Shown here: in pieces, positions 1 to 4,127 of the stretch
How the letters are laid out: every line of letters starts with the position of its first letter
Numbering within the stretch: the first letter of the stretch is position 1
Source: JAHFLF01 sp964560145
GTDB lineage: Bacteria > Patescibacteriota > Minisyncoccia > UBA6257 > 1-14-0-10-44-23
Reading direction: 5' to 3'
Length of the DNA stretch: 6,237 nucleotides
Assembly: GCA_964560145.1 (NCBI GenBank)
Contig: CAZLKS010000043.1
Span: 1-6,237, forward strand
Notes under the pieces: generated by a model
What the model was told of the DNA's origin: nothing
Database searches by the model: none
Seen by the model: the letters and a program-made list of their open reading frames with translations, nothing else
Program-made: the position numbers and the translations under genes

Positions 1-618
1 CAGGCAGGTTCTGAGGTGTCCGCACTGCTTGGCCGTATGTCTTCAGCTGTGGGTTACCAGCCAACTCTCGCCAGTGAAATGGGTGAAATGCAGGAGCGTA
101 TTACCTCAACCAAAGACGGCTCTATTACCGCTGTGGAGGCCATTTACGTGCCAGCCGACGACATTACCGACCCAGCTCCAGCCACGACCTTTACGCACTT
201 GGATGGTACCGTCGTTTTGAGCCGTGCTTTGACTGAGCTTGGTATTTATCCAGCCGTGGACCCACTGTCTTCAACCTCAACCGCTCTTAACGCCAATATT
301 ATCGGCAAGGACCACTATGAGACTGCCGAGCGTGTTCGTCAGATTCTTCAGCGTTATGACGAGCTTCAGGACATCATCGCCATTCTTGGTATGGAAGAGC
401 TTTCCGAAGAGGACAAGAAGATTGTTACCCGTGCTCGTAAAGTTCAGCGTTTTCTTTCACAGCCGTTCTTCGTCGCCGAACAGTTCACCGGTACTCCAGG
501 TCAGTACGTGCCACTTTCTGAAACCATTCGTGGTTTTAAGGAAATCTTGGATGGTAAACACGACGATAAGCCGGAGATGGCGTTCTACATGAAGGGAGGA
601 ATTGATGAGGTTAAGTAA
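1..618 (+). CDS. atpD: F1F0 ATP synthase subunit beta, 3' part
   Basis: Catalytic beta subunit of the F1 head, which makes or hydrolyses ATP at the alpha/beta interfaces on the cytoplasmic face of the membrane. The frame is open from base 1, so the 5' part (including the P-loop) lies outside the window; about 205 C-terminal residues are seen. The segment starts in the conserved AGSEVSALLGRM stretch and continues through QERITSTKDGS, VPADDITDPAPATTF and GIYPAVDPL, whose Tyr stacks on the adenine in known structures. A DELSEED-type loop (GMEELSEED) and the QPFFVAEQFTG segment follow. After STS the family usually has Arg; here it is Thr. The C-terminus stops soon after AFYMKGGI, a few residues shorter than in E. 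coli. The TAA stop is followed by a palindromic repeat and then atpC, the usual order of the end of an atp operon. Identification is secure. Confidence 0.97.
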   Translation, partial: QAGSEVSALLGRMSSAVGYQPTLASEMGEMQERITSTKDGSITAVEAIYVPADDITDPAPATTFTHLDGTVVLSRALTELGIYPAVDPLSSTSTALNANIIGKDHYETAERVRQILQRYDELQDIIAILGMEELSEEDKKIVTRARKVQRFLSQPFFVAEQFTGTPGQYVPLSETIRGFKEILDGKHDDKPEMAFYMKGGIDEVK

Positions 619-633
619 TCGCTACTCTCCCGT

Positions 634-700
634 TGTCATCCTGACGTACTCGGAAGGATCTGTTCTCGAAAAGAGATCCTTCGACAAGCTCAGGATGACA
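634..700. repeat. Palindromic REP-like repeat between atpD and atpC
   Basis: An imperfect inverted repeat fills the atpD-atpC gap. The outer arm TGTCATCCTGA (634-644) pairs perfectly with TCAGGATGACA (690-700). The inner arm GAAGGATCT (653-661) pairs perfectly with AGATCCTTC (674-682). The arms are split by an 8/7-nt internal loop and closed by a 12-nt loop (662-673). Flanking CTCTCCC (625-631) and GGGGAG (703-708) could extend the stem weakly. The TGTCATCCTGA...GAAGGATCT pattern resembles REP-type dispersed palindromes known from many bacterial genomes; that link is from memory and was not searched. No T-run follows, so it is not a typical terminator. It could still affect the atpD:atpC ratio through mRNA stability or partial termination. 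Confidence 0.8.
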
Positions 701-729
701 GAGGGGAGTGAAAAGCCAAGCAAAACACT

Positions 730-1011
730 ATGCATCTAAAAATCTACACAATGCGTCGCACGGTCTACGAAGGCGAAACCGCCCGCGTGACTTTGCCTAC
801 GCAGGTTGGTGAGGTGACCATTCTTGACCACCACGAGCCATACGTGACTATTTTGGAAAAGGGTAGTCTGCGTTACGAAGTTCCAGTTACTGCCGAGCTC
901 CCAAGTGGTGAAAAGGGTGCCACCCGCAAAGAAGAAAAAAATTTGCCAATCAAGGGCGGTTTCCTCGAGGTTCGTGAAGGTAACGAATTGCGAATTTTGG
1001 CCGACGAGTAA
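730..1011 (+). CDS. atpC: F1F0 ATP synthase subunit epsilon, short form without the C-terminal helical domain
   Basis: Epsilon subunit of the central rotor stalk, linking F1 to the c-ring. The 93 residues match the N-terminal beta-sandwich domain only: LKIYTMRRTVYEGETARVTLPTQ at residues 3-25, then VGEVTILDHHEPYVTIL (26-42, the usual GE-x-GIL-x-xHxP-x-xT motif), and KGGFLEV with RILAD near the end (75-92). The stretch between the last strands (about 52-71) is longer and charged. Family members are usually about 130-140 aa and add a two-helix C-terminal domain that inhibits ATP hydrolysis in several bacteria; here the protein stops right after ILADE. The stop is real rather than a visible frameshift: the other forward frames show no helical-domain sequence, and a convergent gene ends 4 bases later. 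ATG 730 has no Shine-Dalgarno at normal distance; a GAGGGGAG stretch lies about 20 nt upstream, too far away. Confidence 0.93.
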   Translation: MHLKIYTMRRTVYEGETARVTLPTQVGEVTILDHHEPYVTILEKGSLRYEVPVTAELPSGEKGATRKEEKNLPIKGGFLEVREGNELRILADE

Positions 1012-1014
1012 GGC

Positions 1015-1566
1015 TTACTGCTGTTGCAGAAGCGTTGCCGCGGTTGATTCGAGTGTTCGAGTGGATAGCCGACCGGCGTCGGTGGTGCTGGCACTTGCCG
1101 TGATGCTGATGTGAAGCGCTGTGCTGCTGCCTTCGCGGATATCGACAAACGTAAGATTATCGATTGATATTTTTGCTGAAGATAGTTGGCTGACGCTCGA
1201 ACCATCAGCACCAATTTCCGTGAGTGTTATCTTTTTGGCAAGTGAGTCGTAGGCAACATTTTTCTGAGTTGGAGGAATGGTAGTTAGGTCAGTTGTGATA
1301 ACGATATGGCTTGAGTCGATGATTTCGTATTCAACCGAGCTTTGAATATATCGCCGTATGGTTGACATAAGGAAACTGAGTTCTTGTGTTACTTGAGCTG
1401 AGGAACTCTGTTGTCCCTGAATACGAGTTGTCGTAATAAGGATGCCGGCGAATAAGCCGATTACGACAGCGGTAAGACCCATATAAATCATGAGCTCTAT
1501 CAAGGTGAAACCAGCCTGCAGGAGAGTTGGTAGTTTGTCGTGAGTAGTTGGTAGTTTGAATCGCAT
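1015..1566 (-). CDS. Type IV pilin-like (pseudopilin) protein
   Basis: A prepilin-type protein of 183 aa, expected to be cut and N-methylated by a prepilin peptidase and to sit in the cytoplasmic membrane as a minor pilin or pseudopilin of a type IV pilus or DNA-uptake machine. The class III signal is clear: a 19-residue leader ending QAG, then FTLIELMIYMG (cleavage after Gly19, Glu at mature position 5), and a hydrophobic helix to about residue 44. The rest is Ser/Thr-rich with alternating hydrophobic residues, like the beta domain of PilW/ComGF-type minor pilins, but the exact family is not resolved. I prefer ATG 1566 because an extended -10 lies just upstream. An in-frame GTG at 1593 would add nine residues and has no ribosome binding site. 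The leader peptide KLPTTHDKLPT is encoded by a DNA repeat. The gene lies downstream of the sugar transferase on the same strand and converges on atpC with a 3-bp gap. Confidence 0.85.
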   Translation of the reverse strand: MRFKLPTTHDKLPTLLQAGFTLIELMIYMGLTAVVIGLFAGILITTTRIQGQQSSSAQVTQELSFLMSTIRRYIQSSVEYEIIDSSHIVITTDLTTIPPTQKNVAYDSLAKKITLTEIGADGSSVSQLSSAKISIDNLTFVDIREGSSTALHISITASASTTDAGRLSTRTLESTAATLLQQQ

Positions 1567-1621
1567 TGCAGTAATTGTATCATGCCGTTTCACTACTCAC
1601 TACCAACTATTAACTACTCAC
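1525..1621. repeat. TAGTTGGTAGT-type repeat cluster, direct and inverted copies
   Basis: AGTTGGTAGTTTG occurs twice as a perfect 13-bp direct repeat (1525-1537 and 1546-1558), 21 bp apart. TAGTTGGTAGT (1545-1555) returns inverted as ACTACCAACTA at 1599-1609. GTGAGTAGTT (1540-1549) returns inverted as AACTACTCAC at 1612-1621. The inverted arms flank the putative pseudopilin promoter. The direct copies lie inside the coding region and give the KLPT...KLPT repeat of the leader peptide with a period of seven residues. It looks like a low-complexity dispersed intergenic repeat that has invaded the 5' end of the gene. Confidence 0.75.
1574..1582 (-). promoter_or_regulatory. Extended -10 promoter of the pseudopilin gene, near-leaderless
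   Basis: On the minus strand the sequence reads TGATACAAT, an extended -10 (TGn plus TACAAT, 5 of 6 matches to TATAAT). The predicted start falls at about 1567, one base before the preferred ATG at 1566, so the mRNA would be essentially leaderless. A -35 is weak: TAGTGA at 17-bp spacing matches 3 of 6. If correct, this rules out the upstream GTG for transcripts made from this promoter. Confidence 0.5.
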
Positions 1622-1630
1622 TGTCTCAAC

Positions 1631-2242
1631 TTATACCGCTGTTGGGTCAAATAGCAGTATTGAAATAGTTTTGGTAATAATTTTGATGTCCAAGGCAAGC
1701 GATTGATTTCTGGTGTAGTAGCTATCGAGCTCAAGCTCCTTCTTGAACGAAAGCTTGCTGGCGCCCGATACCTGCGACAAGCCTGTTACGCCACCCTTTT
1801 CGTTTGCTAAAAATGCGTATTCGACGGGGTAGGCAGCAACCTCCTCTGGTTCGTGCGGGCGTGGACCGACGAGCGAGAGCTCGCCTTTGAGTACGTTGAT
1901 GAATTGGGGAACTTCGTCTAGTCGGGTTGCACGAATGATTCTACCGACAGCGGTGACTCGCGGGTCTTTTTTGATTTTAAAGAAGGGACCATCAGCACGT
2001 TCGTTGAGATGTGTTAAGGATTTCTTTTCGTGCTCCGCCCCCACTTTCATCGAACGGAATTTATAGAGCTGAATCGTTCGTCCACGAGAGACACGGGGTA
2101 GGGCAATGAGAATGGGCCCATGACTATCCAGCTTAATGGCCGGACCGATGATGAGGTAGAGGAGGCTGAACAGTCCGAGGCCGACGAGGGCGCCGATAAG
2201 GTCAAGTATTCTTTTGGTTACGTGGTATGAGCTGCCTGACAT
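1631..2242 (-). CDS. Polyprenyl-phosphate sugar-1-phosphate transferase (bacterial sugar transferase)
   Basis: A monotopic phosphoglycosyl transferase of the WcaJ/PglC type, which transfers a sugar phosphate from a nucleotide sugar to undecaprenyl phosphate at the inner face of the membrane. This primes a glycan for capsule, exopolysaccharide or glycoprotein synthesis. With ATG 2242 the protein is 203 aa: a catalytic domain without the N-terminal multi-spanning region of large WcaJ proteins. Signatures are KRILDLIGA plus a hydrophobic re-entrant helix (10-37), LDSHGP (38-43), YKFRSM (60-65), DPRVTAVGRIIRATRLDEVPQ (93-113) with the Asp109-Glu110 catalytic dyad, NVLKGELSLVGPRP (116-129), and GVTGLSQVSGA (151-161). 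The frame stays open to 2434, but that extension lies inside the divergent glycosyltransferase gene and is not family-like. The sugar specificity cannot be read from the sequence. No Shine-Dalgarno is visible. Confidence 0.93.
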   Translation of the reverse strand: MSGSSYHVTKRILDLIGALVGLGLFSLLYLIIGPAIKLDSHGPILIALPRVSRGRTIQLYKFRSMKVGAEHEKKSLTHLNERADGPFFKIKKDPRVTAVGRIIRATRLDEVPQFINVLKGELSLVGPRPHEPEEVAAYPVEYAFLANEKGGVTGLSQVSGASKLSFKKELELDSYYTRNQSLALDIKIITKTISILLFDPTAV

Positions 2243-2264
2243 ACGAATGAAGTAATGGTAGCAT
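2236..2264 (+). promoter_or_regulatory. Promoter of the GT4 glycosyltransferase gene, near-leaderless
   Basis: A good -35, CTGACA (2236-2241, 5 of 6), is followed by a 17-bp spacer and an extended -10, TGG plus TAGCAT (2256-2264). The predicted start is about 2271, one base before ATG 2272. The -35 overlaps the start codon of the divergent sugar transferase, and the -10 shares two base pairs with that gene's -10. Confidence 0.55.
2255..2263 (-). promoter_or_regulatory. Extended -10 of the sugar transferase gene
   Basis: The minus strand reads TGCTACCAT (TGn plus TACCAT). A start at about 2248 would leave a 5' leader of roughly 6 nt before ATG 2242, too short for a ribosome binding site. I see no useful -35 at 16-18 bp spacing, so the call depends on the extended -10. 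It overlaps the -10 of the opposite gene. Confidence 0.4.
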
Positions 2265-2271
2265 GAGATGA

Positions 2272-3420
2272 ATGAAAATCGCACTTGTTCATGATTATTT
2301 AAATCAGGTTGGCGGAGGAGAGCGGGTTCTTCAACAGCTGATGAAGATGTTTCCCGAGGCACCGATTTATACGTTGCTCTACGATAAGCGGAAGACTTTT
2401 GGTGCCTACGAGGGCGTCGCTGGTAGCGGGACAAGCCGGGTGAGGGGCACGAGCTTCCTTGATTTTCAGTTTGCTCGGGATCATCACCGACTTTTCATCC
2501 CATTTATGCCTATGGCAGCACGCCGCATGAATCTTGGTAGCGAGTACGACCTCATCATCTCGAGCAGTGCCGGATTTGCGAAGGGGATTTCATACGACCG
2601 CACGAAAACTAAGCACCTCTGCTATGTGCACACGCCACTTCGATACGCATGGGAAACTGAAACCTACTTTGGACATTCTTTTCGTGCGCAGTTATTTAAT
2701 TTCATTTTCTCACCGGCTTTTGCGTATGTTCGACGATTTGACTATCTGGCTGGTCAGTCACCCGACAAGCTCATCGCTAACACCGAGTACATCGCTCGCA
2801 AGGTCCGAGAGTATTATGACCGTGAAGCCGAGGTTGTGTATCCAGGCGTAGACACTACGAAGTTTTTTTATGAGCCCATCCTGTCTTCTGCCTCATCTGA
2901 CGAACAAGAGGGGTACTACCTCGTTGTCGGAAGACTCTTGCGCTACAAGCGTTTTGATTTGGTTATTGATGCTTTTAACAAGAATGGACTGCCACTTAAG
3001 ATTGTTGGCGGAGGTGATCAATACGAGGCACTTAAGAAGAGAATCGTATCCGATAAGATTGAAATGGTTGGATACGTTGAAAAAGACGAAGAGCTTCGTC
3101 GGCTTTATAACCAAGCTAAAGGGTTTATTATGGCCAACGAAGAGGATTTTGGCTTAGTGACAGCAGAGGCACAGGCCTGCGGTACGCCAGTGATTGCATA
3201 TGGTGCCGGTGGTTCGCTTGAGATTATTGAGCCGCGTGTTACAGGAATACTTTTCCATGAGCAGACGGTTGAATCGCTTGCGGAGGCGATTGAGATTTTT
3301 GAAAGAACGCGGTTTGATAGAAAAGATATTGCGGAAAGGGCCAAACGATTCAGCGTGGAGAATTTCGAAAAAGGAATTCGGGGTGCAGTTGATGGGCTAT
3401 CGGTGATAGCGGATAGTTAG
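2272..3420 (+). CDS. GT4-family glycosyltransferase
   Basis: A retaining glycosyltransferase with a GT-B fold, expected to move a sugar from a nucleotide sugar to a lipid-linked or glycan acceptor on the cytoplasmic side of the membrane. At 382 aa it is full length for GT4. The N-terminal Rossmann-like domain opens with MKIALVHDYLNQVGGGERVL (Gly-rich acceptor/donor loop at 13-17) and contains YDLIISSSAGFAKG (92-105) and CYVHTPLRYAW (117-127). This resembles the WbaZ/mannosyltransferase-like group. The C-terminal donor domain has VYPGVDTTKF (189-198), VVGRLLRYKRFDLVIDAF (218-235, Arg221 and Lys226 as likely diphosphate contacts), GGGDQ (246-250) and the E-x7-E motif (Glu291, Glu299) in ANEEDFGLVTAEAQACGTPV. 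Donor and acceptor are unknown. It diverges from the sugar transferase across 29 bp, which suggests a shared pathway. No Shine-Dalgarno is present. The stop directly abuts the terminator of the convergent gene. Confidence 0.94.
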   Translation: MKIALVHDYLNQVGGGERVLQQLMKMFPEAPIYTLLYDKRKTFGAYEGVAGSGTSRVRGTSFLDFQFARDHHRLFIPFMPMAARRMNLGSEYDLIISSSAGFAKGISYDRTKTKHLCYVHTPLRYAWETETYFGHSFRAQLFNFIFSPAFAYVRRFDYLAGQSPDKLIANTEYIARKVREYYDREAEVVYPGVDTTKFFYEPILSSASSDEQEGYYLVVGRLLRYKRFDLVIDAFNKNGLPLKIVGGGDQYEALKKRIVSDKIEMVGYVEKDEELRRLYNQAKGFIMANEEDFGLVTAEAQACGTPVIAYGAGGSLEIIEPRVTGILFHEQTVESLAEAIEIFERTRFDRKDIAERAKRFSVENFEKGIRGAVDGLSVIADS

Positions 3421-3463
3421 GGAAAAGAGCAGACCCCGACGCGTTGAGCACGTCGGGGTGCTC
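3421..3463 (-). terminator. Intrinsic terminator of the small GC-rich gene
   Basis: In minus-strand order, GAGCA (3463-3459) and CCCCGACG (3458-3451) pair with CGTCGGGG (3441-3434) and TGCTC (3431-3427). This gives 13 base pairs with a 2-nt bulge and a 9-nt loop, followed at once by TTTTCC (3426-3421). In the plus direction the hairpin would form just after the glycosyltransferase stop, but no T-run follows it there. Confidence 0.75.
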
Positions 3464-3494
3464 GTTGGTCGGGGTCGGGCGGGGGAGTTGCGGT

Positions 3495-3848
3495 TCAGCT
3501 ACTCAGCATTTCTCTGAGTGAGAAGAAGAGTGCCTGATCTGCTTCCTCGTGTGGCTGGTCGCCACAGGTGCAGGCGATCTCGCTCGGGATGAGAACGACG
3601 CGCCACCGCTTGTCGATGCGTCGTCCATCTTGATCGAAGAGCAGCTTGGAAGACAGCTTGTCTTCGATTGTCTTCGCCGTCACGATGTCCGGGCAGAAGA
3701 TGAGTACCTGATGTGCCTCCGTCGGCTCATCACTCGTGCGACCGCGTAGGGACATCGGGCCCCTATGGAGCACCCGCATCGCCGCTCGGCCAGATGGCAG
3801 CTCGGGAAGCTGGTCCGATCCCGTAACTAGCACTAGTTGAATCATCAT
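3495..3848 (-). CDS. Small protein of unknown function, GC-rich orphan gene
   Basis: I do not recognise this 117-aa protein. It begins MMIQLVLVTGSDQLPEL and shows three strand-like hydrophobic stretches (3-10, 47-52 HQVLIFC, 82-92 WRVVLIPSEIA). A Cys-x-Cys-x4-His cluster (Cys93, Cys95, His100; another Cys at 52) is followed by a C-terminal acidic/amphipathic helix (101-115). The Cys/His group might bind a metal, but a full set of ligands is not obvious. It has no signal peptide or membrane segment, so it is probably cytoplasmic. That it is a true gene is supported by an AGGAGGTG ribosome binding site 5 nt before ATG 3848, a terminator directly downstream, and an open frame that fits both. A second ATG follows at 3845. 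Base composition (about 59% G+C) and the strong Shine-Dalgarno differ from all neighbours, suggesting horizontal origin or a distinct expression class. It sits alone between the glycosyltransferase and the rpsB promoter. Confidence 0.75.
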   Translation of the reverse strand: MMIQLVLVTGSDQLPELPSGRAAMRVLHRGPMSLRGRTSDEPTEAHQVLIFCPDIVTAKTIEDKLSSKLLFDQDGRRIDKRWRVVLIPSEIACTCGDQPHEEADQALFFSLREMLSS

Positions 3849-3851
3849 CAG

Positions 3852-3859
3852 CACCTCCT
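3852..3859 (-). promoter_or_regulatory. Strong Shine-Dalgarno of the small GC-rich gene
   Basis: The minus strand reads AGGAGGTG, complementary to the usual anti-Shine-Dalgarno core. AGGAGG ends 5 nt before ATG 3848 and 8 nt before the in-frame ATG 3845, so both starts are usable. It decides the start against the upstream in-frame codon at 3896. It is the only strong Shine-Dalgarno seen before a gene start in the window. Confidence 0.85.
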
Positions 3860-3879
3860 GTATAAACACCCTAGGTTTT

Positions 3880-3905
3880 CGCGAGTATTTAGTCAAATAC
3901 TTGCG
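3880..3905. promoter_or_regulatory. Operator-like 26-bp dyad between divergent genes
   Basis: CGCGAGTATTT (3880-3890) and AAATACTTGCG (3895-3905) form an inverted repeat matching at 10 of 11 positions around a 4-bp AGTC spacer. On the minus strand it covers a good -35 (TTGACT, 3896-3891) with a poor -10 (TAGGGT) 17 bp on, likely for the small gene. On the plus strand it overlaps the -35 region of the rpsB promoter. The placement suits a dimeric regulator acting on one or both genes. No regulator gene is in view. Confidence 0.5.
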
Positions 3906-3928
3906 TTTTTTCTAAATTGGTGTATACT
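3901..3928 (+). promoter_or_regulatory. Promoter upstream of the rpsB leader
   Basis: A good -10, TATACT (3923-3928), lies 16 bp after a weak -35, TTGCGT (3901-3906, 3 of 6). Transcription would start near 3935, giving a leader of about 190 nt before rpsB. The same TATACT, also followed by A, recurs before tsf. Confidence 0.55.
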
Positions 3929-3934
3929 ATCTCT

Positions 3935-4127
3935 ATTCTGTGAATCCCTCACGCCTTGAGGATCGCATAGAAGTCCCTAACTAAATACAAATCGAGGCGC
4001 ACGAGATTTGTATTTTCGCGCGCCATCTATTTGAAGGCGCGTTTTGTTTTTTACGAAGTAAGAAACATATCTGCGTAGTCTCAGCGAAGCAAGCGTACTC
4101 AATTATATAAATAACTAATTACTTATT
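3935..4127 (+). promoter_or_regulatory. Structured leader of rpsB, possible attenuator or separate small RNA
   Basis: This gene-free stretch holds three hairpins. Hairpin I pairs 3944-3951 with 3957-3963 (7 bp, one bulged C). Hairpin II is a perfect 11-bp stem, AAATACAAATC (3983-3993) with GATTTGTATTT (4005-4015), and an 11-nt loop. Hairpin III (4019-4024 with 4036-4041) is followed by a T-rich run. The loop of hairpin II contains GGCGC (3996-4000), a copy of the 3' arm of hairpin III that can pair with GCGCC (4020-4024). Hairpins II and III could therefore compete or form a pseudoknot. Many bacteria control rpsB through its leader, often by S2 itself; that this happens here is inference. The AT-rich part after 4053 has no Shine-Dalgarno; TATAAA at 4106-4111 might be a weak second -10. 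Confidence 0.55.
4018..4052 (+). terminator. Intrinsic terminator inside the rpsB leader
   Basis: CGCGCC (4019-4024) pairs with GGCGCG (4036-4041), with a possible extra G-T pair, an 11-nt loop, and TTTTGTTTTTT (4042-4052) directly after. The stem is short but all G-C, and the T-run is strong. It ends about 118 nt after the predicted start and 75 nt before rpsB. It would either attenuate rpsB or end a small RNA. Confidence 0.65.

Noticed and set aside
905..1114. A frameshifted C-terminal domain of epsilon
   Set aside because: Reading the other plus frames beyond atpC gives Cys/Val-rich sequence, not the Ala/Glu/Arg-rich helical hairpin, and the convergent gene begins 4 bases after the stop.
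873..1214. Minus-strand open frame across the atpC/pseudopilin junction
   Set aside because: It overlaps two well-supported genes in other frames and its product shows no family motif.
1525..1621. CRISPR array or insertion-sequence end
   Set aside because: Repeat units are short and irregular, with no spacers of constant length, no transposase and no target-site duplication.
2243..2434. N-terminal extension of the sugar transferase (open frame up to 2434)
   Set aside because: It lies inside the well-supported glycosyltransferase gene, its sequence is unlike the family, and ATG 2242 begins just before the conserved KRILDLIGA region.
3549..3749. Plus-strand open frame opposite the small GC-rich gene
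   Set aside because: The minus-strand gene has a ribosome binding site and terminator that fit; this frame has neither.
3935..4052. A known structural RNA (tRNA, 6S, SRP or tmRNA)
   Set aside because: There is no cloverleaf, no SRP Alu/GNAR signature and no tmRNA-like ends; the hairpins do not match a family I can name.
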